Positions 33,936 to 43,569 of a stretch of DNA of 64,000 nucleotides are shown piece by piece (position 1 is the stretch's first letter; each line of letters begins with the position of its first letter). A model generated the notes under the pieces. The model saw nothing but the letters and a program-made list of their open reading frames with translations. It searched no databases and was not told the origin of the DNA. This DNA comes from JAEYOM01 sp036260935 (GTDB lineage Bacteria; Bacillota; Clostridia; Acetivibrionales; DTU013): positions 62,001 through 126,000 of the forward strand of contig DATALQ010000018.1 in NCBI GenBank assembly GCA_036260935.1. Reading direction: 5' to 3'. The position numbers and the translations under genes are program-made.

Positions 33936-35663
33936 ATGCTCAAACTTTACAGGTTTTTGAAACCTTATAGTTTTATGATCGGCCTGACGCTGATCTTTAT
34001 ATTCCTGCAAACGATCGGCGATCTATATCTGCCGACTTTGATGGGAGACATCATAAATAAGGGCGTCATGCAGGGCGATACTAAAAAGATACTGCAGATC
34101 GGAGGCGAGATGCTGCTCGTGACGGGCGGCGGGGTAATCTGCGCCATCATTGCCAGTTACCTTTCGTCAAGAATAGCGGTGGGACTTGGTACTATACTGA
34201 GAAGCAAGATATTCAGAAGGGTCGAAAGCTTTTCGCTCCACGAATTTGACAAGATCGGAACGGCGACACTGATAACAAGGACGACAAACGACATCACACA
34301 AATACAGATGGTCACTGTCATGATCATGAGAATGATGATAGGCGCGCCTATGATGGCGATCGGCGGAACCATCCTTGCTATGAGGAGAGATAAACCGCTG
34401 ACGCTGGTGCTTGCGGTTTCGCTGCCCGTACTTGCCGGAGTGGTCATTTTTATCGCGTCACGGATGATACCGCTATTTAGGGCGGTGCAGAAAAAGATCG
34501 ACAGGATCAACCTCGTGCTGCGTGAAAAGTTGACGGGTATCAGGGTTATCCGCGCCTTCAACACCACGGAACGTGAAGAGATGCGTTTTGGCGAAGCGAA
34601 TGATGATTTGACGAACAATTATATTAAGGTAAACAGGATAATGGCATTCATGATGCCATCCATTATGATAATAATGAGCCTGACACAGCTGTCGATCCTG
34701 TGGTTCGGCGGGCTGCGTGTTTCAAGGGGCGACATGGACCTCGGAGCGCTTTCTTCCTTTACGCAGTATGCGATGCAGATAATGATGTCCATGCTCATGC
34801 TTGCCGTAATGTTCATAATGGTGCCGCGTGCGCAGGCTGCGGCAGTAAGGATCAATGAAGTGCTGGATACTGAGCCCGGGATTGTAGATCCCGGCACGAC
34901 CAGGGAATCGAATTCCGGAAAGGGCTATATAGAATTCAAGGATGTCACCTTCAGCTATCATGGCGCGGAAGAACCGGTGCTGCGCAACATAAGCTTTGCG
35001 GCCAGGCCGGGGGAAGTGACTGCGATCATAGGCAGCACGGGCTCGGGGAAATCGACGCTGATCAACCTCATACCGCGCTTCTATGATGTGGAAAGCGGCA
35101 GCGTATTGCTGGATGGTGTTGATGTAAGGGAATATTCCCAGGAAAACCTCCGCGGCAGGATCGGCTTTGTCCCGCAGAAGGCGGTCCTTTTTTCCGGCAC
35201 TATAGCGGAAAACATAAAGGTAGGGAAAGACGACGCCACGGACGAGGAAATACGCCATGCCGCAGAGATCGCGCAGGCTGACGATTTCATAGCAGGCATG
35301 GACGGCGGGTATGAACATGAAATAGCACAGGGCGGCACCAACGTGTCCGGCGGTCAGAAGCAGAGGCTTTCGATTGCCAGGGCGCTGGTGAGGAAGCCTG
35401 AGATCTATATATTTGATGATAGCTTTTCGGCGCTGGACTTTAAAACGGACGCAAAGCTTCGTGCAGCATTGAAAAAGGAAATAGCGGAGGCAACTGTCAT
35501 CATAGTTACCCAAAGGGTAGGCACAGTCATGGACGCAGACAGGATCATAGTCCTCGACGACGGCCAGGTAGCGGGTATGGGAAAACATAAAGAGCTGCTG
35601 GCTAACTGCGGCGTATACCGTGAAATTGTGGAATCCCAGCTGTCAGAGGAGGAGATCGCATGA
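33936..35663 (+). CDS. ABC exporter subunit with degenerate ATPase site
   Basis: Half-transporter of 575 residues: six-helix membrane domain (about 13-300) and ATPase domain. Walker A is GSTGSGKS (366-373), signature VSGGQ (470-474), Walker B YIFDD (491-495). The catalytic Glu after Walker B is replaced by Asp495, and the switch His by Gln in VTQRVG. This is the pattern of the non-catalytic half of heterodimeric exporters such as LmrCD, BmrCD and TM287/288. ATG 33936 follows GGAGAGG. Overlaps the partner gene by 4 bp. Drug or peptide export is likely. Confidence 0.94.
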   Translation: MLKLYRFLKPYSFMIGLTLIFIFLQTIGDLYLPTLMGDIINKGVMQGDTKKILQIGGEMLLVTGGGVICAIIASYLSSRIAVGLGTILRSKIFRRVESFSLHEFDKIGTATLITRTTNDITQIQMVTVMIMRMMIGAPMMAIGGTILAMRRDKPLTLVLAVSLPVLAGVVIFIASRMIPLFRAVQKKIDRINLVLREKLTGIRVIRAFNTTEREEMRFGEANDDLTNNYIKVNRIMAFMMPSIMIIMSLTQLSILWFGGLRVSRGDMDLGALSSFTQYAMQIMMSMLMLAVMFIMVPRAQAAAVRINEVLDTEPGIVDPGTTRESNSGKGYIEFKDVTFSYHGAEEPVLRNISFAARPGEVTAIIGSTGSGKSTLINLIPRFYDVESGSVLLDGVDVREYSQENLRGRIGFVPQKAVLFSGTIAENIKVGKDDATDEEIRHAAEIAQADDFIAGMDGGYEHEIAQGGTNVSGGQKQRLSIARALVRKPEIYIFDDSFSALDFKTDAKLRAALKKEIAEATVIIVTQRVGTVMDADRIIVLDDGQVAGMGKHKELLANCGVYREIVESQLSEEEIA

Positions 35664-38536
35664 GTGAACAGGACAACAGCATACAAAACCGTCCTCCGCA
35701 GAGAAGGGGACCGATGGGCGGCCATGGCGGTCCGATGGGCGGCATTGGCATGCCGGTGCAGAAGGCAAAAGACTTCAAGGGCACATTGAAAAGATTGATT
35801 GGTTATTTGAGACCACACAGGACCAGGTTGATAATAGTCCTTATATTTGCGATCGCCAGCACGGCCTTCACTATAGCGGCGCCCAAGGTTATGAGCAAGG
35901 GCATGAACAAGCTGCAGGACTCATATATGGCAAGCTCGATGCTCAAGGAGCTGGGCAAGGGCCAAAGACAGGCAATTGACGAGATGTACAGGTCGATAGC
36001 CGTGCAGTTATACAACGGAGTTTTGGAAGGGCAAAAAACTGCAGTCGATGAAATAACGAAGCAAATGGGAGCAGCACAGAAAAGCATGGTCGAAAGGATA
36101 AATCTGCAAATGCAGCAGCTTCAGCAGATGCAGGCGGCGGCTATGAAAGGCATAGGGGCAGGAGCAGGTGCTGAGGCACAGAGCGCGGGAGCGGGAACAA
36201 AGGGAGCAGGAGCGCAAGGTGCAGCCTCACAAACCAAAGGCGCAGCGGCACAAGGTGCGTCGGCAGGTACGGCTGTACCGCCGCAGATGGATCCCAAAAT
36301 GCTGGCTGCAATCCAGGAACTGCAGAAACTGCCGATGATCGATTCACTTAAAACGCTTCAGGAGAAAGCGGACACGACAATTAAATTTATCGATATATTG
36401 AAGAGTATGCCTGCCGGCAGTTTGCCCGCAGGTGCACAAGGCTCGCAAGCTTCTGCGGCGATGGATCCGAAGACTCTTGATACGATCAGGCAGATGCTTG
36501 AGATACCCATGCTCGAAAATGTCAGCGATCCGGCACAGAGGGAGGACGTAGTAAGGAGATTCCTCGATGTATCGAAAAACATGCCGGCAAGCGGCAGCCA
36601 GACTCAGAATTCATCTATGCAGATTGATGCCGACGTAATGGATAAGGCTCTGGCAACGATCCCGGGGATCAAGGATTTTACCGTTAAATCCGATTCAGGT
36701 GCTCCGACGACAATGACTCAGCAGGATCGTGAGGCATTTGACAACTTCCTCAAGCTGCCGATGCTGGATACCCTGACCGATCCGAACCAGAAGGCGGATG
36801 TCAGCAAACAGATACTCGATCTTGGGAAAAAGATGCAGAACCTGATGAAGGGTTCTGCCTTAAGTCCAAGAAGCGATATAAAACTTACGGATGCCCAGGT
36901 CGACAGTGGTATCAGAGCTATACGTGAAACAAACGGGCAGTATGATTTCAATTTTATCGGCATGATCGTGTTGATACTGATCGGCATGTATCTTGTCAGC
37001 TCGCTGTTCAGCCTGATCATGGGACTTGTAATGTCGGGCGTTGCACAGAATACAGTGCGCGACCTCAGAAGGGAAGTGGACGGCAAGCTTTCACGCCTGC
37101 CGCTCAAATACTTCGACATGCACCCCCATGGTGATATACTGAGCCGTGTGACGAACGATGTCGATACTGTTGCCGGAACGCTGCAACAGAGCCTGACGCA
37201 GATCATCACGTCAGTGATTACGATCATAGGCTATATCATAATGATGCTTACAATCAACCCGATACTGACGTTGATAGTGCTTGCAACGTTGCCGCTGTAC
37301 GTAATTGCGACGACCCTGATCGCAAAGAAGTCCCAGAAATACTTTGCCGCACAGCAGAAGGAACTGGGTGACCTGAGCGGACATGTCGAGGAGATGTATT
37401 CAGGTCACAAGATAGTCAAGGCATTCGGACGTGAGAAGGTTTCTATCGGAACCTTCGAGGATATAAACAACAGGCTGAGCGGCGCAGGCTGGAAAGCGCA
37501 GTTCGTATCCGGCATAATGTTCCCTCTGATGAACTTCATCAGTAACCTTGGATATGTAGGCATAAGCGTGGTCGGCGGTATATGGATAACGAAGAGCATA
37601 CTGGGGATTGGCGACATACTCGCATTCATACAGTACTCCAGGTCGTTCACGATGCCTATAGTCCAGACAGCCAACATCGCGAATATCATACAGTCGACAG
37701 TAGCATGTGCGGAACGTGTATTTGAGGTGCTGGACGAGGAAGAAGAGATCCCCGACAAGCAGGACGCGGTCGTTATAGAACATCCGAAGGGCGTTGTCCG
37801 GTTTGATCATGTGGATTTCAGATACAAGGAAGACATGCCGCTGATAGAGGACATGAACATGGATGTAAGGGCAGGACACACCATTGCTATCGTTGGCCCT
37901 ACCGGAGCTGGAAAGACGACGCTTGTCAACCTGCTGATGCGCTTCTATGAGATCAACGCCGGAAAGATCAGTATAGACGGCGTGGACATCAGGGACATCA
38001 AGCGCAGCGAACTGAGGAAGATGTTCGGCATGGTGCTGCAGGACACCTGGCTCTTTAACGGTACCATTAAGGACAATATCGCCTACGGCAGAGAAGACGC
38101 CTCAATGGATGAGATCGTAAGCGCGGCAAAGGCGGCGCATGCCGACCGGTTCATCAGGACTCTTCCTGAAGGTTACAATACGGTGCTGAATGAAGAGGCA
38201 ACCAATATATCGCAGGGCCAGAAGCAGCTTCTTACGATAGCGCGCGCCATACTGGCGGATCCTGCGATACTGATACTCGATGAAGCGACCAGCAGCGTCG
38301 ACACCAGGACGGAAGTACTGATACAAAAGGCAATGTCGAACCTGATGCGCAACAGAACGAGCTTCGTCATCGCTCACAGGCTTTCCACCATTCGCGACGC
38401 GGAACTCATACTTGTTATGAACAAGGGAAGCATCGTCGAGATGGGTAATCACAAGGAGTTGCTTGCGAAGGCTGGATTCTATGCAGACATCTACAACAGC
38501 CAGTTCGCAGGCACAAACCTGGACGAGGCGATGTGA
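35660..38536 (+). CDS. ABC exporter subunit with large insertion between TM1 and TM2
   Basis: Half-transporter of 958 residues, far above the usual 580-620. TM1 is near 56-78 and TM2 near 433-458, with about 350 extra residues between them, predicted outside the cell. The insert has a helical start (80-160), a Gly/Ala-rich linker (about 163-204) and three repeats near 223-256, 281-313 and 365-396, each with a (K/E)(L/I)PM(I/L)(D/E) core. The ATPase is canonical: Walker A GPTGAGKT, signature SQGQ, Walker B ILILDE, switch His in IAHRLST. It should be the catalytic partner of the preceding subunit. The insert may bind substrate, cell wall or another protein. Confidence 0.94.
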   Translation: MSEQDNSIQNRPPQRRGPMGGHGGPMGGIGMPVQKAKDFKGTLKRLIGYLRPHRTRLIIVLIFAIASTAFTIAAPKVMSKGMNKLQDSYMASSMLKELGKGQRQAIDEMYRSIAVQLYNGVLEGQKTAVDEITKQMGAAQKSMVERINLQMQQLQQMQAAAMKGIGAGAGAEAQSAGAGTKGAGAQGAASQTKGAAAQGASAGTAVPPQMDPKMLAAIQELQKLPMIDSLKTLQEKADTTIKFIDILKSMPAGSLPAGAQGSQASAAMDPKTLDTIRQMLEIPMLENVSDPAQREDVVRRFLDVSKNMPASGSQTQNSSMQIDADVMDKALATIPGIKDFTVKSDSGAPTTMTQQDREAFDNFLKLPMLDTLTDPNQKADVSKQILDLGKKMQNLMKGSALSPRSDIKLTDAQVDSGIRAIRETNGQYDFNFIGMIVLILIGMYLVSSLFSLIMGLVMSGVAQNTVRDLRREVDGKLSRLPLKYFDMHPHGDILSRVTNDVDTVAGTLQQSLTQIITSVITIIGYIIMMLTINPILTLIVLATLPLYVIATTLIAKKSQKYFAAQQKELGDLSGHVEEMYSGHKIVKAFGREKVSIGTFEDINNRLSGAGWKAQFVSGIMFPLMNFISNLGYVGISVVGGIWITKSILGIGDILAFIQYSRSFTMPIVQTANIANIIQSTVACAERVFEVLDEEEEIPDKQDAVVIEHPKGVVRFDHVDFRYKEDMPLIEDMNMDVRAGHTIAIVGPTGAGKTTLVNLLMRFYEINAGKISIDGVDIRDIKRSELRKMFGMVLQDTWLFNGTIKDNIAYGREDASMDEIVSAAKAAHADRFIRTLPEGYNTVLNEEATNISQGQKQLLTIARAILADPAILILDEATSSVDTRTEVLIQKAMSNLMRNRTSFVIAHRLSTIRDAELILVMNKGSIVEMGNHKELLAKAGFYADIYNSQFAGTNLDEAM

Positions 38537-38612
38537 GGGTAACGAAATAGTGAGCCGCTGTACGATAAGCATAGCGGTGATCGAATTGGTATAAAAGTTG
38601 AAATGCGATGAA

Positions 38613-38678
38613 CAAGAGGCGTCGGAATTGAATCGCCTGTCAGGTAGACAGGGAGCGGTTCATATCTGGCGCCTCTTT
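38613..38678 (+). terminator. Branched hairpin after ABC exporter operon
   Basis: Outer stem AAGAGGCG/CGCCTCTTT encloses an inner hairpin CCTGTC-AGGTA-GACAGG. Only a short T-tract follows, so it is terminator-like but unusually complex. No gene was seen in 38537-38755. Confidence 0.6.
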
Positions 38679-38755
38679 AAGCAGACAGTAGAAATAAAAA
38701 TACTGAAAGCGCCTTTTGTTCTGTGCTTTTAGAGTTTTACTTAACAGAGACTTGC

Positions 38756-40180
38756 TTAAAAATCGCCGTCAGCAGGACTTACGGTTGTAATTCCACTGGG
38801 TGAAGTTGTTTCGGCGGAGCTGGTTCCGGCAGAGCTTTCAATACCGTCAGTACTTTCGCCTACGGTATCAATGGGCTCAAGAGTCTGTCCCGATGCCAGG
38901 GCATTGTACTTTTCAGTAACTATACTTACTACATCATCCCAGGACTTGCCCCATTTTGCAAGGTATGCTACGGGATCCGTATGGTTCGTATAGCCAAGGT
39001 AGTCGGATACCTGGAAATGACCCCAAAGTGTTCCCGTTCCGTCTGCCTTTGCAGGCGTTACACCCAGCCTTCTCGCGTAAAGATATTCCGCTGCTCTCTG
39101 CGTTATCTTGTCGAAGGAGATGTCAAAATCACTTTGATTGGACGCATCGCAGAGTTCCAGGTTTATAAACCTGTCATTGCCGCTTTCCCCGACGCCCCAG
39201 GACTTATAGTCGGGATCGGCGACTTGTATGATCTCGACGGGATCAATGAATTCATGTACAAAGGCTTTATACCAGTACTTTCTTTCATGATCCGCCTCCG
39301 TCCTGGCATTATCTCCCGGGCTGGCAGTGTAATGTATGACGACGCCCTTGTATTTTCCCACGCCCTGGATGAAAGGTATCTGGGGAAGTCCCGGGATCCA
39401 CTGCTTATAAACTGCATATAAGGGCTCGACAATATTTTGTACTACACTGCCCTGATCCGTACTTACTGCGCCCGCATCACCAGGGTCTGCACCGCCGGAG
39501 CCGACATCCCCGCGGTCCGTATCTCCCCCGCGTGATATGTTATCGGACCGGCCAAGCAGTCTGCCGATCGTTGCAGTTGTTTTATCGTCCGCGATGCCGT
39601 TCGGTTCCAGGCCATAATATTTTTGAAGCATATAAACTGCATTTTCTGTGATTGGACCGTAACCACCAGTCGGAGAAACCTTCATATAGCCTAGAAGCCT
39701 GAGGGCGTTCTGCAGATCCGTCACTTCCTGTCCTGCCGACCCTCTTTTCAGCCCGGTGGGTTGGGTATCTGTACTGCTGGGCTGCGTGGCCGGCTTTGAT
39801 GGCGTACTTTTGGCCGGGTTAGGGGCCGAAGTGCTTTTTGTCGGGGCAGGCGTCCTTGTATTTTTTGAAGCAGCCTTTTTTATCAGAGCGTCTATTTTAC
39901 TGTATGTAAGATTGGCGACTACGCCTGTGGTGGGTATACCGTACTTTTTCTGAAACTTCTTTACTGCCGATACGGTAAGGTCTCCATAATATCCTGTCGT
40001 GCCTGATGAGAAAAAGCCCAGTTTCTTCAGGTTGACCTGCAGCGTTTTAACCTGGCTGCCGGTCATTCCATACTTTAAAACGGGTCTGCTCGATGCGGCA
40101 TAAATATCCGCTGAAATCACAGAAAAAGACAGCAATAAAATCAGGCCGAAAGACAAGAGTTTGATCAGGCGTTTTCTCAT
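38756..40180 (-). CDS. Secreted N-acetylmuramoyl-L-alanine amidase with two peptidoglycan-binding domains
   Basis: Cell-wall hydrolase of 474 residues. A signal peptide (1-28) is followed by peptidoglycan-binding domain 1 (about 37-95, YGMTGSQVKTLQVNLKKLGF), a Pro/Ser/Thr-rich linker, domain 2 (about 143-212, RGSAGQEVTDLQNALRLLGY) and an Amidase_2 domain (about 260-420) with zinc ligands in VVIHYTAS and in GYTNHTDP. It cleaves the bond between muramic acid and L-alanine. The C-terminal tail is Ser/Thr/Gly-rich. GGAGG precedes ATG 40180. Roles in cell-wall turnover, sporulation or lysis cannot be separated. Confidence 0.94.
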   Translation of the reverse strand: MRKRLIKLLSFGLILLLSFSVISADIYAASSRPVLKYGMTGSQVKTLQVNLKKLGFFSSGTTGYYGDLTVSAVKKFQKKYGIPTTGVVANLTYSKIDALIKKAASKNTRTPAPTKSTSAPNPAKSTPSKPATQPSSTDTQPTGLKRGSAGQEVTDLQNALRLLGYMKVSPTGGYGPITENAVYMLQKYYGLEPNGIADDKTTATIGRLLGRSDNISRGGDTDRGDVGSGGADPGDAGAVSTDQGSVVQNIVEPLYAVYKQWIPGLPQIPFIQGVGKYKGVVIHYTASPGDNARTEADHERKYWYKAFVHEFIDPVEIIQVADPDYKSWGVGESGNDRFINLELCDASNQSDFDISFDKITQRAAEYLYARRLGVTPAKADGTGTLWGHFQVSDYLGYTNHTDPVAYLAKWGKSWDDVVSIVTEKYNALASGQTLEPIDTVGESTDGIESSAGTSSAETTSPSGITTVSPADGDF

Positions 40181-40468
40181 AGATGTGCCTCCAGAGATAT
40201 GTACAGTTTATTGAAAAATTTCATGATACATATTAAATTTTATCAATTGTTTACCATAATAGATATCTGTAAATGCATACAATTAACGCAGCAATTTGTT
40301 TATGTTCCTGGGATGATCGATGGGGAAGTAAGATTATTTCACAGATCGATCCTGTATGACTGTAAATTAATATGGGAAAGGTATAAAATACTATTTGGAC
40401 TGCGACTTCGTTGAAGAAGCAGCGGAATCGGGCGAATGATGCGCCGGCTTACTGGAAGAGGGGGATTT

Positions 40469-41101
40469 ATGCCGATTGAAGATTTAAAAATAAAGCTGAT
40501 ACGAAACAGGAACAATCCGGGTACCGGCCTGCCTATTTATACCATTTCCTATAAGGGAGATCCCAAAAGGCCGTATTATCCAAGCTATCAGATACTGACG
40601 GCCTTGATCGGGCAAAGTGGCGTCTTTATCGAACTGAATAGTGACCTGACGGTAACAGCTAAAAATGACAGACTGGATACTGTCAGGAAATATAAAGAAA
40701 TCGTAAGCGCCATACCCGGCATAGAATTCCGCTCGCGAAAAATCCCGTCCGTCCAGAGGCCGATGATTCTGGGGTTTCCAATTCAGGCCCGGAAAAAACT
40801 CGAGGCTGAAGAACTTGTCGCATTTATCCCCAAAAGTGTCTGGGACGATGAAAAGTTTATGGAGGCACTCCCGGTCGACGGCGCAAGGTATTATATAGCC
40901 AAAGAGCCTGAGGAGGCGTTAACGGGGCTGCCGGACAGCCGGAGCATACTGGAAGGCTTCTGGGGTATGGCAGAGGAGAATAAGGCTGAAATATTCAAAT
41001 TCATATTATTTGACACACCTGTTCTGGGCAGAATGGGCATTACATCTTGTGGCACCGATGAACAGGAATTATCCGGGCTTTTTGGGAAGAAAGATAAATA
41101 G
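40469..41101 (+). CDS. Hypothetical protein, 210 residues
   Basis: A soluble protein without signal peptide or membrane segment. ATG 40469 follows AGAGGGGGA; the frame opens at 40436 without a ribosome site. Residues 8-70 look like alternating strands and helices (LKIKLIRNRNNPGTGLPIY), the rest is mixed and ends in a charged tail. No family recognised. It stands alone between a secreted amidase and an FN3 protein, both on the other strand. The 288 bp upstream are AT-rich, contain a TATAAA box near 40382 and no convincing gene. Confidence 0.8.
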   Translation: MPIEDLKIKLIRNRNNPGTGLPIYTISYKGDPKRPYYPSYQILTALIGQSGVFIELNSDLTVTAKNDRLDTVRKYKEIVSAIPGIEFRSRKIPSVQRPMILGFPIQARKKLEAEELVAFIPKSVWDDEKFMEALPVDGARYYIAKEPEEALTGLPDSRSILEGFWGMAEENKAEIFKFILFDTPVLGRMGITSCGTDEQELSGLFGKKDK

Positions 41102-41103
41102 AG

Positions 41104-41126
41104 AAGCCCTGAGATGGTGACTCAGG
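41104..41126 (-). terminator. Hairpin overlapping stop of FN3 gene
   Basis: GCCCTGAG-ATGGTGA-CTCAGGGC. It spans the FN3 stop codon and is followed on the minus strand by a T/C-rich tract; it may also end the convergent plus-strand gene. Confidence 0.6.
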
Positions 41127-42312
41127 GCGATATGACAGTCACTTTATTGCTTGCATCGGAAAGATTGCCTGAGAGGTCGTATGCTTTCACCCAATATATG
41201 CCTATTATCGGCTTGGATTTATTAGTGACGGTCCGGGAGGCTTTTTTGGATTTTTCAATTTCTGAACCGTTGCAGTAAACAATATACCCGACGACCTTGA
41301 TATTGTCTGAAGAAGCGGTCCACTCAAGCGAAACCGACGAGCCTCTTTTTTTGATTATCTTCAATCCTGTAGGCGTACTGGGCTTTTGATCATCTTTCAA
41401 CGTCCTGATAACGATCGGGTCACTGGCGGCAGACCTGTTGCCGGCAGTATCTACCGCGACTACCGTGTATTTATAGTTTTTACCCGGTACAAGATTCCTC
41501 GAGGTGAAGACCGTTTTGGCCGGAGAACCTTTCTTTTCACCATCGCAGTAGACCTCATACCTTTTTACTTTGACATTATCCGGTGAAGGCGACCACATCA
41601 GAGTTATCTGAGTCCCGGTGACCGATGTTCCCTTGAGTCCGAAAGGTCTGTCAGGCGCTTTAGTGTCGGGAAGTGTCATTCCCTGAACGCTGCAGCTCTG
41701 ATCTGAGTAATTGCCTGTTTTATCATACGCCTTCACAAAGAAGGTATATGTCGTGCCGGGCAAAAGTCTTTTTACAGTATAGCCTGTCCCGGTCGTTGAC
41801 GCCACTCTGCCGCCGTTTTTATATACTACATACCCCTTTAGACCGGTATTGTCCGTGGAAGGACTCCACGAGACGGTGACCGAGGTATTATCGCGGGCGG
41901 ACACGGAAAGACTCCCGGGTATGGTCGGGGGCTGAGTATCCGAATCGGTAAAGGCAGCTGCCCATGAGCTGTTTGTCGATATGTTGCCTGCGGCATCATA
42001 TGCCTTTACCTCGAATGTATATTTTCTTCCCGGCACCAGTTCCGAATTTTTATAATTTGTCTCCGACGTAGTGATTATCTTCTTTCCGTCGCGGTAAACG
42101 TAATAGCCCTTTACCCTGACGTTATCAGATGCGCCTGACCAGCTCAGCGAGACCGAAGTGCAGGTCTTTCCTGTGACAAGCAGCTCCTTCGGCGCCACAG
42201 GTCGCTGGGTATCTTCCATTTTGATTTTGTCAGCGGCGGCGGCTTTCAGGGAAATGGCCGCAAACAGGGAAATCAACAGCGCCAGGCAGAAAAATCCTTT
42301 TAATTCTTTCAT
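41122..42312 (-). CDS. Secreted protein with four fibronectin type III domains
   Basis: Protein of 396 residues: a signal peptide (1-27), then four FN3 domains of about 90 residues (near 36-122, 128-214, 217-304 and 309-396). Each contains a variant of SVTVSWSPSTDN..LKGYVVYKNG and YTFEVKAYDAAGN. There is no catalytic domain, membrane anchor or sorting signal. Such modules normally act as spacers or carbohydrate- and wall-associated modules in larger enzymes. GGGAGG precedes ATG 42312. Confidence 0.93.
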   Translation of the reverse strand: MKELKGFFCLALLISLFAAISLKAAAADKIKMEDTQRPVAPKELLVTGKTCTSVSLSWSGASDNVRVKGYYVYRDGKKIITTSETNYKNSELVPGRKYTFEVKAYDAAGNISTNSSWAAAFTDSDTQPPTIPGSLSVSARDNTSVTVSWSPSTDNTGLKGYVVYKNGGRVASTTGTGYTVKRLLPGTTYTFFVKAYDKTGNYSDQSCSVQGMTLPDTKAPDRPFGLKGTSVTGTQITLMWSPSPDNVKVKRYEVYCDGEKKGSPAKTVFTSRNLVPGKNYKYTVVAVDTAGNRSAASDPIVIRTLKDDQKPSTPTGLKIIKKRGSSVSLEWTASSDNIKVVGYIVYCNGSEIEKSKKASRTVTNKSKPIIGIYWVKAYDLSGNLSDASNKVTVISP

Positions 42313-42437
42313 ATAAAACCTCCCAATACACTTCTCGACAACCTGTCATGTCATGAAACATGATTTATCAATTTCATTCTACATTATTTCCCAATATATT
42401 CCAAGAACAAATGTTCTGGAAAAAAATCAGGGATGCT

Positions 42438-42466
42438 TTGATTATTCAGGTGACAGCGGATATAAT
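42438..42466 (+). promoter_or_regulatory. Promoter of DMT transporter gene
   Basis: TTGATT (42438-42443), 17 bp, TATAAT (42461-42466). Transcription would start near 42473, supporting ATG 42502 over ATG 42475. Confidence 0.7.
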
Positions 42467-42501
42467 TATATAGAATGATTGTTGAAGTGATGGTGATCTT
42501 C

Positions 42502-43557
42502 ATGTTGAAAAACCTGTACCCCAAGCTTCAGGCTTTACTGGCTGCCGTACTGTTCGGCGTGAGCGCCCCGATATCGAAACTGCTGCTGAATGACGTCGAA
42601 CCGGTACTGCTGGCCTCGCTGCTGTATCTTGGATGCGGCTTCGGGCTGCTTATTGCCGGTATGATTCGGAAGGCAATTATTAAGAATATTGAAAAGGAAG
42701 CATCGCTGGTTAAAAAGGATATCCCCTGGCTTACCGTCGCCATACTCGCGGGTGGAGTGGCAGCGCCGGTGATCCTTATGATAAGCCTCAAAAACACTCC
42801 CGCTGCTACAGCCTCACTGCTTCTCAATTTTGAGGCGGTTGCCACGAGCATTATCGCGGCGGCTGCTTTTAAAGAAACATTGGGGAAACGAGTGTGGTCT
42901 GCAGTCGCATTGATAACGCTGGCCAGTATAATACTGACCTGGGACGCAAGCGGGAATTGGGGTTTTTCGGCGGGTGCGGCGGGAGTTATCCTGGCCTGCT
43001 TTTTCTGGGGAATAGATAATAACTTTACTCGAAATATTTCCGCAAAAAATCCATTGACGATAGTAACTATCAAAGGCATAGCCGCGGGTGCCGTATCGCT
43101 GATGATCGCACTGGCCGCCGGAAGCAGCATGCCCGGGCCGGGGACCTTTGCAGCAGCATTGTTGCTGGGATTTATCAGCTACGGCACGAGCATCGTACTT
43201 TTTATCCTGTCGATGCGAAGCCTCGGCGCTGCAAGGGCGAGCGCATTCTTTGGCTCCGCGCCCTTTGTCGGGGCGCTGATATCGCTGATATTGTTCATGG
43301 AGCAGCCGGGGTTCAATTTTGTATTATCGATACCCTTTATGGCAGCAGGCGCTTACCTGATTCTCAAGGAAAACCACTCCCATGCCCACCGGCACGAACG
43401 TATAGAGCACGAGCACAGGCATTCGCACGATGACGGCCACCATACGCATACCCACGAAGAGGGGCAGAACGGTGAGCATTCCCATCTTCATGTGCATGAG
43501 GAAATGGTGCATACGCACGCGCATACACCTGATACTTTCCACAGGCACACGCATTAG
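42502..43557 (+). CDS. EamA/DMT-family transporter with His-rich tail
   Basis: Membrane transporter of 351 residues with about ten helices and two EamA repeats (for example LLAAVLFGVSAPISKLLL and AGVILACFFWGIDNNFTRNI). The last 63 residues contain 22 His in HxH patterns (HSHAHRHE, HHTHTH, HTHAH), not part of ordinary EamA proteins. Such tails usually bind Zn, Ni or Co. EamA proteins export metabolites, but the tail suggests metal transport or metal-dependent control. ATG 42502 is chosen from promoter position and a GGTGAT site. Confidence 0.9.
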   Translation: MLKNLYPKLQALLAAVLFGVSAPISKLLLNDVEPVLLASLLYLGCGFGLLIAGMIRKAIIKNIEKEASLVKKDIPWLTVAILAGGVAAPVILMISLKNTPAATASLLLNFEAVATSIIAAAAFKETLGKRVWSAVALITLASIILTWDASGNWGFSAGAAGVILACFFWGIDNNFTRNISAKNPLTIVTIKGIAAGAVSLMIALAAGSSMPGPGTFAAALLLGFISYGTSIVLFILSMRSLGAARASAFFGSAPFVGALISLILFMEQPGFNFVLSIPFMAAGAYLILKENHSHAHRHERIEHEHRHSHDDGHHTHTHEEGQNGEHSHLHVHEEMVHTHAHTPDTFHRHTH

Positions 43558-43569
43558 TGTTAAACGCCG

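Noticed and set aside
40199..40414. Open frame of 71 residues on the plus strand
   Set aside because: No ribosome site, AT-rich, ends inside the control region of the next gene; likely chance.
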